From a virus: a DNA stretch of 20,472 bases. Each line of letters begins with the position of its first letter. Position 1 is the stretch's first letter. Of the stretch, positions 6,714 to 14,053 are shown one piece after another. The notes under the pieces were generated by a model. The model was not told the origin of the DNA. It saw only the letters and a program-made list of their open reading frames with translations, and ran no database searches. The position numbers and the translations under genes were made by a program. The stretch covers positions 1 through 20,472 of IMG/VR virus record IMGVR_UViG_3300010883_000664; one strand, written 5' to 3'.

Positions 6714-7598
6714 ATGAGTACATTCACACAATCAATGTTCGATAGTATTAAGACAGCTCTTAATAATACTAACAATGGAGCAACAAATTCAAGAGCAGAT
6801 ATTCTCCGGTTTACACCAGACAACCAGTATGACTTGAGGTTCGTACCAAATATTAAAGATCCTGAAAAGACCTTTTTTCATTACTACACTCAATCATTCA
6901 CGTCTTTTGCAACCGGGCAATTTATTAGCGCCATGTCTCCACAGACATTCGGAAATACTGACCTGATCGCTCAGACCAAGTTTAAATTAAAAGCTAATGG
7001 TACAGAGGAGGAGAAGCGAAAAGCTGATACCATCCGCCGTACAGAAAACTGGCTAGTCAACGTATACGTCGTTAACGACCCATCCAACCCGGATAATAAT
7101 GGAGAGGTCAAAATCATGAGATTCGGAAAACAATTACATAAGATTATTATGGATTCTATTCAAGACGAAGACGAAGCCGCTGTCGGCTTCCGCGCTTTTG
7201 ATTTGAGCGAAAACGGCTGCTCCTTCCGTGTAAAGGTAGAGAAGCAAGGTGACTTTCCGACATACGTAACATCTAAGTTTTTACTACCATCTAAGGTACC
7301 TGATTTGGAAGATGCTGACGCGGTCATGGAGAAGGTATATGCCTTAGATGAGGTATTTAACCTAAAGTCGGATGAGGATGTTAACAAGCTGTTAGATGAG
7401 CACTTCTATTGCGGAGACGGGAGAACAGCCGGAGCAGTGCCGGCAGCAACTACCCAAGCCCCGGTACCTGAAAAGAAGCGGGACGCAGATCTAGATGAGG
7501 AAGTGCCTATGGAGTTTCCAAAGAAGGAAGCTTCAAAAGCCGAACCGGCGGATAATGATGATAAGCTCGAAGAGCTACTTGCCGGCCTAGACGACTAA
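6714..7598 (+). CDS. 32: gp32-like single-stranded DNA-binding protein
   Basis: A 294-residue protein matching T4 gp32 in layout. An N-terminal cooperativity segment is followed by RFTPDNQYDLRFVPN, the YYTQSF...TGQFISAMSPQTFG strand block, RTENWLVNVYVVNDPSNPDNNGEVKIMRFGK (core OB fold) and a long acidic C-terminal tail ending LEELLAGLDD, as in T4 (DLDDLLNDL), where it recruits replication partners. It protects ssDNA at forks and works with UvsX, gp41 and the polymerase. The T4 zinc ligands (His plus three Cys between SP-TFG and the W-N-VV strand) are absent; the only cysteines here are distant (NGCSF, FYCGDG). The start could instead be Met8 (ATG at 6735), which would give the transcript a normal leader. 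Confidence 0.93.
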   Translation: MSTFTQSMFDSIKTALNNTNNGATNSRADILRFTPDNQYDLRFVPNIKDPEKTFFHYYTQSFTSFATGQFISAMSPQTFGNTDLIAQTKFKLKANGTEEEKRKADTIRRTENWLVNVYVVNDPSNPDNNGEVKIMRFGKQLHKIIMDSIQDEDEAAVGFRAFDLSENGCSFRVKVEKQGDFPTYVTSKFLLPSKVPDLEDADAVMEKVYALDEVFNLKSDEDVNKLLDEHFYCGDGRTAGAVPAATTQAPVPEKKRDADLDEEVPMEFPKKEASKAEPADNDDKLEELLAGLDD

Positions 7599-7603
7599 AC
7601 CTG

Positions 7604-8167
7604 ATGGACGATACAGCAAAAGCTCCCGGTCCGCCTCCTGGGTCATTCGATATGGACGCTGCCATGGCCGCACATGAAGATGCAAGTGTTGTATCGCAGG
7701 ATGATGCCATGGACATTGCGCGTTTGTTTAATGTCATCGGTACTGATTTAACTAATATCGATAAACATAATGTAGGTGATGGTCCACCAGCTATGAAGCT
7801 AGATAAGGATGCAGTGATGGCTCAGCATACACAACAAGCCCCACGACCTAGTCCACCACCCGTGCCGAGACCCGGTCCTCCACCCCCACATGCCACCGGT
7901 GCAGTTACAGTACCGACAGTAAATATCCCTCATGTAGCATATGAGAGGGAGAAGAAAGCCACTACAGCACTAAAGCGGAAAGTTACAAAGCTAGAGAAGG
8001 ACATTAAAACTATTAATGAGGTATTGAATCTCCCTAATAGTGTTAGTAGGTATAAGATTGTTACTGATGATGTGGATTGTATGTGTTCAAATGTACACAC
8101 GCTACTAAATGTGTTTACTACTGAGATGCAGAAAAAACCAAAGAGTATAACAATTACAAAATGTTAG
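7604..8167 (+). CDS. proline-rich coiled-coil protein between genes 32 and 45, unknown function
   Basis: A 187-residue protein, not recognised. It begins with a disordered Pro/Gly/Ala-rich part carrying two related motifs: FDMDAAMAAH (about residues 15-24) and KLDKDAVMAQH (65-75). Next is the proline tract RPSPPPVPRPGPPPPH, then a charged coiled coil (REKKATTALKRKVTKLEKD and on) and a C-terminal domain with CMCSNVHTLLNVF. The repeated short motifs on a flexible arm look like docking peptides for a partner, and the next gene, overlapping by 7 bases, is the trimeric sliding clamp. A clamp- or SSB-associated adaptor is a reasonable guess, unproven. It starts 5 bases after the gene 32 stop. Confidence 0.65.
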   Translation: MDDTAKAPGPPPGSFDMDAAMAAHEDASVVSQDDAMDIARLFNVIGTDLTNIDKHNVGDGPPAMKLDKDAVMAQHTQQAPRPSPPPVPRPGPPPPHATGAVTVPTVNIPHVAYEREKKATTALKRKVTKLEKDIKTINEVLNLPNSVSRYKIVTDDVDCMCSNVHTLLNVFTTEMQKKPKSITITKC

Positions 8168-8913
8168 TACATATATCAAGTAGAGAGGAGTTTGTTAGCA
8201 AGTTCTTGGCACCGATAACTAAGCTTAGTGAATCGGCATGCATAACTATACACCGCGACAAGATCTCCGCATTAACTACCAATAGTGATAATTCACTAAT
8301 ATTACACCTATCGCACAAACAAGAAAACCCTTCTCTTACAGAAGGTGAAAAGGTCATTTTAAATGTACCTAACATTTCACGCTTTGTTAATTTATTTTCG
8401 TGTATCACAGATGATAGTACAGCCCTAGACTTCGCGGAGAATTGCGTGGTTTGTACCTCTGGAGATCTCAAATTCCGGTACCACTTGTTAGAGGATGGTA
8501 TATTAAAAGTACCTACCGTAAATATACAGAAGATAAAAGAGTTAGACTTCGACACTACATTCTATCTACAAAAGGATAATATATTGCAGCTACTAAAGGC
8601 TAGCACGTTTACTACAGATACAGATAAGCTGTATATAAGTACTGATGATACTAAGGTGTATGGTGAGTTAACTGATAAACAGCAAGCAAATGTCGACAGC
8701 TTTCAACAACCAATCGCGATGAGCTATAGTGGTTCTGCCATAACGAATCCTATGTCTATCAATTTCGAGTTAATACGTGTAATAGGATCCCTTCGTCTGA
8801 ACAGAGACTGTAAGACGGTAGTTCATGTTAACAATGAGAACAGTGTCTTCCTGTTTGACATTACATGCGGAGATAATAAATTACAGTATATAACATCAGC
8901 ATATGCTGAATAA
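8161..8913 (+). CDS. 45: gp45-like sliding clamp
   Basis: A 250-residue protein with the alternating strand/helix pattern of a two-domain trimeric clamp (T4 gp45 is 228). Family-like segments are the first-domain VILNVPNISRFVNLFS, the linker LPS-equivalent region around KVPTVNIQKIKELD, and a second-domain start TTFYLQKDNILQLLKASTF. Then come KLYISTDDTKVYGELTDKQQANVDSF and the terminal strand KLQYITSAYAE. Gp45 is the processivity factor for the DNA polymerase and, in T4, the mobile activator of late transcription with gp33 and gp55. That function is relevant here because T4-type late boxes are present in the window. The first ATG overlaps the preceding stop by 7 bases. The call rests on pattern and context, as clamps lack catalytic motifs. 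Confidence 0.88.
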   Translation: MLVHISSREEFVSKFLAPITKLSESACITIHRDKISALTTNSDNSLILHLSHKQENPSLTEGEKVILNVPNISRFVNLFSCITDDSTALDFAENCVVCTSGDLKFRYHLLEDGILKVPTVNIQKIKELDFDTTFYLQKDNILQLLKASTFTTDTDKLYISTDDTKVYGELTDKQQANVDSFQQPIAMSYSGSAITNPMSINFELIRVIGSLRLNRDCKTVVHVNNENSVFLFDITCGDNKLQYITSAYAE

Positions 8914-8917
8914 TATT

Positions 8918-9256
8918 ATGGCAAAGAATAAGATATCAACCTTAGGTTATTTTGTAAAGAGAATGAAGGACAGTGGGTATGTCGTGTGGAAGATGTTCAA
9001 TGATTACCCGTTAGCAGATACTAGGAAGTGGACTATATTAGTCAACCCGGGAATAGAATCGGTGTTAGTGACTTGTATGGTCAACGTAGGAGAAGAAGGT
9101 AGCATACCACATTTTGATATATACGACGGTGGTAATAGAACAAGACACAAAAACGTCACTGTAGCTACAGACTCGATGGAAGTTTTTATGAATCAATTGA
9201 TAGCTTATGACATAACTCCTGATAGTGATATGTATAAGAAGGAAGTTACGGAATGA
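8918..9256 (+). CDS. conserved T4-like phage protein, unknown function
   Basis: A 112-residue protein starting MAKNKISTLGYFVKRMKDSGYVVWKMF, followed by DTRKWTILVNPGIESVLVTCMVN, FDIYDGGNR and a C-terminal SMEVFMNQLIAYDI. The TLGYFVKRL-DSGY / W-ILV-PG-ESV / DGG / SMEV-LI pattern looks like a family found next to gene 45 in several T4-like phages of marine bacteria (from memory). An in-frame ATG at 8903 inside gene 45 would add MLNNI; I prefer 8918 because it avoids the overlap and gives a family-like N-terminus, but neither has a Shine-Dalgarno. It may assist the clamp or late transcription; no motif proves it. Confidence 0.72.
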   Translation: MAKNKISTLGYFVKRMKDSGYVVWKMFNDYPLADTRKWTILVNPGIESVLVTCMVNVGEEGSIPHFDIYDGGNRTRHKNVTVATDSMEVFMNQLIAYDITPDSDMYKKEVTE

Positions 9257-9684
9257 GTGAGGACGAAGATACTGAAGGCGAACCACTTTCCGGCGACGAG
9301 ACAATCGATGAGGTTGTTCTGAGCGATACTGCAAAGAAGAGATTGTTCAAGATATTAAAAGTATCTGACAATGACCTAGACGGTGCTGAGGAAGCAGATT
9401 TACAAGAAGGTATACATAAACATTTAATGGAGTATGCTAGCAAGAAGAAACTTGACCGGAAGACTGTTGATGACTTGACCCAAGTACTCGAAGAATATTT
9501 ATCAACGTTTCTTATACTAGGTTATAACTTTAAAGGTGAACCGGTCCAGATAGTATCTGTAGACTCTCAACAAAATGCGGACGCTCTAGGCACAGCTATC
9601 CACCGGTTCTTAATGCATTCCAATCGAGCGAACCTAGGTCCAGACGGTCCTGAGGGTCCGCCTGATCCTGGTATGTACGAGTAA
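9253..9684 (+). CDS. acidic conserved phage protein, unknown function
   Basis: A 143-residue acidic protein. The N-terminal 25 residues are Glu/Asp-rich and probably disordered. A helical middle contains a charged coiled-coil-like stretch (KHLMEYASKKKLDRKTVDDL). The best-defined part is LGYNFKGEPVQIVSVDSQQNADALGTAIHRFL (about 94-125). The tail is Gly/Pro-rich (GPDGPEGPPDPG). It begins with an ATGA overlap and has a reasonable purine-rich site (AAGGAAG) about 9 bases before the ATG, one of few in the window. Position between the clamp-linked gene and RNase H suggests a replication or late-transcription accessory; unproven. Confidence 0.68.
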   Translation: MSEDEDTEGEPLSGDETIDEVVLSDTAKKRLFKILKVSDNDLDGAEEADLQEGIHKHLMEYASKKKLDRKTVDDLTQVLEEYLSTFLILGYNFKGEPVQIVSVDSQQNADALGTAIHRFLMHSNRANLGPDGPEGPPDPGMYE

Positions 9685-9685
9685 T

Positions 9686-9940
9686 ATGCCTAGGCCATCA
9701 AAGAACGCCATGTATGTTATTAAGTGTGGTGATTATGGTGGTAGTTACATTATACAGTTTGATAAGACTGTAGCTCACCGAAAGTTTCTCCGCCTCCCGG
9801 AGCAGGATATTTTAGACGTACCGTTGTCTGCATTTGATAAAGGTCGTAGTACCGGCGTTTTAGATTTTGTTGCCAATATAGATAAAGACATTTATAATTA
9901 CTGTAAACATATATACAATGAAAAAAACAATAATATTTGA
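9686..9940 (+). CDS. small protein, unknown function
   Basis: An 84-residue protein: MYVIKCGDYGGSYIIQFDKTVAHRKFLRL, then a linker and an acidic/aromatic helical end (NIDKDIYNYCKHIYNEK). No recognised motif. It starts one base after the preceding stop and overlaps the RNase H gene by 23 bases. The 3' half contains a candidate sigma70 promoter for that downstream gene. Confidence 0.6.
   Translation: MPRPSKNAMYVIKCGDYGGSYIIQFDKTVAHRKFLRLPEQDILDVPLSAFDKGRSTGVLDFVANIDKDIYNYCKHIYNEKNNNI
9870..9898 (+). promoter_or_regulatory. candidate internal sigma70 promoter for the RNase H/FEN gene
   Basis: TTGCCA (9870-9875), a 17-base spacer and TATAAT (9893-9898). The predicted start is about 13 bases before the ATG at 9918. 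The element lies inside the coding sequence of the 84-residue gene, so chance composition is possible. Confidence 0.5.
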
Positions 9941-10829
9941 CGGTAGTAATCTACTACATCGATGCTACTGGGTCCATTCCGTCCGGAGAAACGTGAAGGT
10001 ATCTCAACTATTCTTAGCGAGCATGAAAAAGTGTACTAATATGTTCGCTGCAGATCAAGTAGTCTGTGTATGGGATGCTCGGAAGAGATATCCAGAGCAG
10101 AACTACCGACACATCACTAGCAACGGAGCATACAAGCAGACTAGAGACAAGGATAAAAATGCAAAAGTGTACTCCTTCTGCGATGAAGTTCAAGAGATAT
10201 CCGAACCATTGGGAGTCGCTCACTTAAACCCGGGCATTCTCGAAGCAGATGACTTTATATACTGGTTATGTAATAACATAGACGACTATAAGACCGTTGT
10301 TAGCTCAGACGGTGATCTCCTACAGCTAATAGGTGATACATGTGATGTATATAATCCGATTGTAAACAAGTTAATAACTAAGGAGACGTTTGAGGAAACC
10401 ACTGGTATGCCGGATATCCGATCATATATCGTGCATAAGTCGCTAGTAGGTGATAAGTCGGATAATATCGCCGGTCTAGAAGGAGTAGGCCCTAAACGCG
10501 CTAAGCAGATAATGGAAAGAGGTATAGAGAAGCTGAGTAAGGAGAATAAGGAGTTGTTAGAGCATAACATAAATTTAATCGATCTATCTATTGGAAACAT
10601 CCGGCATCCAGAGGAATGGGATTGGTATGAGGAAGAGTGGGGTAACAAGAAGCAGCCCCCACGCGATTTTAGTAAGTTTAAACAACTGTGCATTGAAAGT
10701 GAATTATTTGCTATAACAAATAAGTTAGCAGAGTGGAAGAGTGTTTTTGATAAGACTCAATCGATCGAAAATATCGTAGCAAAGTTAATCAAAATTAATG
10801 AAGGCGCCCTCTCTAACTTAAATGACTAA
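9918..10829 (+). CDS. rnh: T4 RNase H-like 5'-3' exonuclease/flap nuclease
   Basis: A 303-residue FEN/PIN-superfamily nuclease, nearly identical in length to T4 RNase H. Acidic metal-site motifs appear in order: FDGSNLLHR (7-15), VWDARKRYPEQNYR (51-64), LEADDF (108-113), SSDGDLLQL (129-137) and GDKSDNI (178-184). The helix-hairpin-helix clamp LEGVGPKRAKQI (187-198) follows. The enzyme removes RNA primers and short flaps from Okazaki fragments on ssDNA coated with gp32. It overlaps the upstream gene by 23 bases and the primase gene by 8, so lagging-strand priming and primer removal are translationally linked. Confidence 0.93.
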   Translation: MKKTIIFDGSNLLHRCYWVHSVRRNVKVSQLFLASMKKCTNMFAADQVVCVWDARKRYPEQNYRHITSNGAYKQTRDKDKNAKVYSFCDEVQEISEPLGVAHLNPGILEADDFIYWLCNNIDDYKTVVSSDGDLLQLIGDTCDVYNPIVNKLITKETFEETTGMPDIRSYIVHKSLVGDKSDNIAGLEGVGPKRAKQIMERGIEKLSKENKELLEHNINLIDLSIGNIRHPEEWDWYEEEWGNKKQPPRDFSKFKQLCIESELFAITNKLAEWKSVFDKTQSIENIVAKLIKINEGALSNLND

Positions 10830-11865
10830 TGAACTGACCAGTCAATTTTACATCCAACAATTCTTTCAATACGCTGGGTGGCCTAAGTATAATAAATTTA
10901 GCAATGTGTACAACGCATGTTGCCCTATATGTAGAGAGGGTAAGAGTTGGGGGAAGAAGAAACGACTATATTATATGGTCGAATCCGGAAAGGTTTGCTG
11001 TCACAATTGTGGTTGGTACGGTTCTGTTTTAAAGTGGTGTTTAGAGGCTAGTGGAAAGCCTTATGACGAGTTTATAGCGGATGCCGGCGTTGTCGATATC
11101 ACTGATAAGTCTTTCTCTCCTATCATCAAGGCATTAGCGGATCGCCCTGCTCTTCCAGAAGACCCTATTAACATTTTTGATAAATCTCAAATAACATACT
11201 ATCGAAAAACCGGCAGTTGGTCCACTCTTAAGAGTATTATTAGCTTCGTTGTCGGTAGAAGATTACACCGCGCAGTAAATAAACCTAAATCATTGTATGT
11301 AAGCCTAACCGATAAGATACATAAGAATAGATTATGTATACCGTTTACAGATAGAGGTAAAGTAGTACATTATCAAACCAGAGGAGTTTTAGAGGAAGAT
11401 CTAAAAGATCGTCCGAAATATCTATCGAGAGTAAATAGCGAAAAGTCGTTATTTAACATTGATCAAGTAACCGATGATAACGATACTATATACATAACTG
11501 AAGGCCCGCTAGATGCATTTTTCATACCTAATGGAGTCGCAGTCGCCGGTATACAGGAAAAATCTAGATCACAAGCCTTCACTAAGAAGCAACGTGATCA
11601 ATTAGCCGGTTCATGTCTACATAATAGAACATGGTGCCTGGATTCGCAATATTTAGATAGAGCTAGTTACAACAAAACAAAACAGTTAGCGGCCTCTGGA
11701 TTGGCTGTATTTATATGGCCTGCACACGAAGGTAAGCAATATAAAGATTTTAATGATATGTGTATCTCAGCTGAGATCGATAGTATAGATACTAAATGGG
11801 TAGATGAAAACACATATACAGGTCAGTCCGCCCTCCTGCTACTCTCGCAAATCAATCTAAATTAG
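10822..11865 (+). CDS. 61: gp61-like DNA primase
   Basis: A 347-residue DnaG-type primase matching T4 gp61 in size (342). The N-terminal zinc ribbon uses Cys34/Cys37 (CCPIC) and Cys60/Cys63 (CCHNC, followed by GWYG). A helical link precedes the TOPRIM core: YITEGPLDAFFIP (224-236) supplies the catalytic Glu, and WCLDSQYLDR (271-280) supplies the paired Asp motif. It synthesises short RNA primers on the lagging strand while bound to gp41. Its stop overlaps the stop of the convergent minus-strand gene by 4 bases, with no terminator between them. Confidence 0.93.
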   Translation: MTNELTSQFYIQQFFQYAGWPKYNKFSNVYNACCPICREGKSWGKKKRLYYMVESGKVCCHNCGWYGSVLKWCLEASGKPYDEFIADAGVVDITDKSFSPIIKALADRPALPEDPINIFDKSQITYYRKTGSWSTLKSIISFVVGRRLHRAVNKPKSLYVSLTDKIHKNRLCIPFTDRGKVVHYQTRGVLEEDLKDRPKYLSRVNSEKSLFNIDQVTDDNDTIYITEGPLDAFFIPNGVAVAGIQEKSRSQAFTKKQRDQLAGSCLHNRTWCLDSQYLDRASYNKTKQLAASGLAVFIWPAHEGKQYKDFNDMCISAEIDSIDTKWVDENTYTGQSALLLLSQINLN

Positions 11866-12323
11866 ATGTTGCCTTGTGGAGCGGAATTAACAGCGGCTTC
11901 TCTCGCCTTCCGCTCAGCACCTAGGAGATACTGCTTTAGAGCCTCACCCAATGACGATAAGTCTTGCGCGACTCTAGAGATCTTCTTAGACTCACTCCGC
12001 TGAACGTCAGCCATAATACTACTACAATCCGCTCTATTGAGCTCGTAGTTCATAGAGCTTGGTTGTAACCCGTTGAGATGCTCGATAAAATCTTCAATTT
12101 GCGTGATCCACTGGTTCAGCTTCGTAGTCGCGCTGGATACTTGCCCGGCTTCGCCAAAACCTGCCGGATTATCCGGAACATCGTTAAACGCTTCCGGCGG
12201 TGTATCAGAATCTAGTCCATTGACTAGAGCTTCCTCATCACCATCAACTCCTGGAGGTGGTCCCTCTAGGTCGTCTTGCTCGATTAAGATCCTCTCAAAT
12301 TGCTTTTTAAATATAGAACTCAT
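11862..12323 (-). CDS. putative virion-associated protein with capsid-targeting-like N-terminus
   Basis: A 153-residue protein, unknown family. The first 16 residues, SIFKKQFERILIEQ after the start Met-Ser, form an amphipathic helix ending L-I-E, the (L/I)-x-E signature cut by T4-type prohead protease gp21. A disordered acidic/proline segment follows (DDLEGPPPGVDGDEE...), then a helical domain with KLNQWITQIEDFIEHLNG and RSESKKISRVAQDLSSLGEALKQYLLGAERK. The gene is 14 bases downstream of the tubulin-like gene and shares its late promoter. I infer a protein carried into the prohead and trimmed; a scaffold-like role is possible. The assignment rests on the peptide pattern only. Confidence 0.68.
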   Translation of the reverse strand: MSSIFKKQFERILIEQDDLEGPPPGVDGDEEALVNGLDSDTPPEAFNDVPDNPAGFGEAGQVSSATTKLNQWITQIEDFIEHLNGLQPSSMNYELNRADCSSIMADVQRSESKKISRVAQDLSSLGEALKQYLLGAERKAREAAVNSAPQGNI

Positions 12324-12337
12324 CCTACTAATACTTA

Positions 12338-13573
12338 TTAAATGTTACCCAATCTTTTAAGGTCATCCAGCTTTCCGTTAGGTTTACCAATGCCCCCGAC
12401 TGTCGTGAATACATTCAACCCAGGTTTTGAGCCTCTATATATGCCTCGATGCACTGTGCTGTTCGGCTGCAACAGTCTGATAAACTGCTCAAACGCGTAG
12501 TCTAAGAAATCTTGAGGTATATCATTTAGAACCTCTTGAGAGCCTATAATACATGCCGCAGCTTTATCCCCGGTGCTCAGATCAATTCCACCAGCTAGGA
12601 TGTTTTGCTTAAGGTTATCTCTAACAGCATAGCTGATATCAGTCTCATCCTTCCACTCTGTAATATTCGTCGCACCGAGTACCATCAAACCAGAATCTAG
12701 CACTGTTTGATAATCTGCTGCATCAAAAGATGAATAGTGACTCTGTTTGTTGACTATAGTGTTAAATAGGTGAAATAGTGAACATGTAGATAAGTTAGCC
12801 GTTTGCCAAAATCTATCAACAGCAAGGCCTGGATACACGGAGCTTATTTTCTCGTTATCGATTAAGATTAGAGGTGATAGAATACCATCCTCAACCAACG
12901 CCCATGCTTGCTGTAAAGTCTTATAAGCATTTTCGTTAACTTTAGAACCTTCAGATCTCTTAGGTAGTGCTAGTATACCACCTACCTTATTGGTTGTTAC
13001 CCCTAGAGTCCGCTGAAGTTCGTAAGCTGTCTTAACTAGCCCGGCGAATGTCCCGGCACCTGTACCGCCTCCACCACCAGCACATACCATAATCCGGTCA
13101 ACATCTTCCCCGAAACTTTTCTTCATGAAATCTAGCACATCTTCCTTCCGCTCATCATATATACGCTCACCAACTTTAGGATTCTTACCTGCACCGCCAC
13201 CGCCGATGTTCAACTTCCGCGGCAAATTAACTGTGTCTAAATCTTGCTGTGCAGTGTTTATAGCGCACACTCGACCGTATCCGATCTTATAAAAAGTCTC
13301 CGCTATCCGTGAACCACCTTGCCCAGCACCTATAAATGCAAACTTATAACCACCCTCGAACTTATCCTTAATCTCAACCTTCTTCTTAACCGGAGGTGGA
13401 ATCATAATATCACCGATGTCCGCATCATAGTCACCGTATATGTTATCCATATCGATACCTTGATCAGTTTCCTCATTTGCGATCTCTTGTGTATTCTCAG
13501 GAGTCGCGGCTGTGTCTCCACCACCGAACACGTTCCCGGCGGAATTACCTATTATGGTTGTTTTGTCGTTCAT
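12338..13573 (-). CDS. tubulin/FtsZ-superfamily GTPase
   Basis: A 411-residue protein with the full set of tubulin-superfamily landmarks. FAFIGAGQGGSRIAETF (79-94) is the T1 nucleotide loop and INTAQQDLDTV (105-115) is T3-like. The tubulin signature CAGGGGGTGAGT (164-175) contacts GTP phosphates, and LILIDNEKI (235-243) matches the FtsZ NDKLL base-contact strand. SFDAADYQTVL (282-292) matches the T7 synergy loop NxDFADVRTVM, with both acidic residues (Asp284, Asp287) kept. Retention of T7 predicts GTP hydrolysis on polymerisation. An acidic, Gly-rich N-terminal extension of about 70 residues precedes the GTPase domain. I use the ATG at 13573 rather than the longer frame because the late box and the divergent gene occupy the upstream region. 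In jumbo phages PhuZ filaments position the replication nucleus; the role here, in a late operon, is unknown. Confidence 0.9.
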   Translation of the reverse strand: MNDKTTIIGNSAGNVFGGGDTAATPENTQEIANEETDQGIDMDNIYGDYDADIGDIMIPPPVKKKVEIKDKFEGGYKFAFIGAGQGGSRIAETFYKIGYGRVCAINTAQQDLDTVNLPRKLNIGGGGAGKNPKVGERIYDERKEDVLDFMKKSFGEDVDRIMVCAGGGGGTGAGTFAGLVKTAYELQRTLGVTTNKVGGILALPKRSEGSKVNENAYKTLQQAWALVEDGILSPLILIDNEKISSVYPGLAVDRFWQTANLSTCSLFHLFNTIVNKQSHYSSFDAADYQTVLDSGLMVLGATNITEWKDETDISYAVRDNLKQNILAGGIDLSTGDKAAACIIGSQEVLNDIPQDFLDYAFEQFIRLLQPNSTVHRGIYRGSKPGLNVFTTVGGIGKPNGKLDDLKRLGNI

Positions 13574-13598
13574 AGAAATATTTATTAGATTTGATAAG

Positions 13599-13606
13599 TA
13601 TTTATA
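13599..13606 (-). promoter_or_regulatory. T4-type late promoter for the tubulin-like operon
   Basis: TATAAATA followed by CT on the minus strand, matching the T4 late consensus TATAAATACT. The predicted start leaves a leader of about 20 bases before the ATG at 13573. A second, weaker AATAAATA (13579-13586, minus) lies 5 bases before that ATG. Confidence 0.72.
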
Positions 13607-13607
13607 G

Positions 13608-14018
13608 ATGTCAAAAAAGAAAAAATTTAAATTCGACCTCTTAGCCGAGGACTTAACCATGGGAAGTACCTCTCAGAACTTCACCGGTGGGCAGGTCGGA
13701 CAAGGCTCCGGTCAATCAAAACCTCAAGCTATGTCTATAATGGATCTGATCGACACCCAGACAACCTTAAAAGACCGACAACGCGATGCTCCTGGAGCAT
13801 TACCTTACCCAGTAAGCCATAGTACTTTACAGAGATTCGCAGAAGCATACTTCGCTATACAGGACGTCAAAAATACTTTGAGACGAACGGTAGATAACCC
13901 TCTAATATCATCTGATAAAAATAAAAAAGCAGCGGTTATGAAGATGTATAATAAATGTCTTAAGCTGCAGAAGTTGATTGAGATGTGTGGTAACGATTTA
14001 GACACACTGACACCGTAG
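13608..14018 (+). CDS. small protein with capsid-targeting-like N-terminus, unknown function
   Basis: A 136-residue protein, divergent from the tubulin-like gene with only 34 bases between the ATGs. The N-terminus KKKKFKFDLLAED ends in L-A-E, compatible with a T4 prohead-protease site. A Gly/Ser/Gln-rich disordered linker (to about residue 40) leads to a helical domain including TLQRFAEAYFAIQDVKNTLRR and MYNKCLKLQKLIEMC. No Shine-Dalgarno. On the plus strand GATAAGTA (13593-13600) is a poor late-box match (6 of 8), so its promoter is uncertain. A virion or prohead protein is the working guess. Confidence 0.68.
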   Translation: MSKKKKFKFDLLAEDLTMGSTSQNFTGGQVGQGSGQSKPQAMSIMDLIDTQTTLKDRQRDAPGALPYPVSHSTLQRFAEAYFAIQDVKNTLRRTVDNPLISSDKNKKAAVMKMYNKCLKLQKLIEMCGNDLDTLTP

Positions 14019-14053
14019 TTGATTTCCTGTACATCTTCCACTAATTATAGTTG

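Noticed and set aside
8154-8555. 133-residue minus-strand frame opposite gene 45
   Set aside because: Antisense shadow of the sliding clamp.
10286-10693. 135-residue minus-strand frame opposite RNase H
   Set aside because: Antisense shadow; no promoter or context, and the plus strand has all nuclease motifs.
12338-13660. Longer tubulin frame starting at 13660
   Set aside because: The extra N-terminal residues are Phe/Lys/Asn-rich translation of the promoter region and of the divergent gene's first codons. The late box at 13599-13606 and ATG at 13573 fit better.
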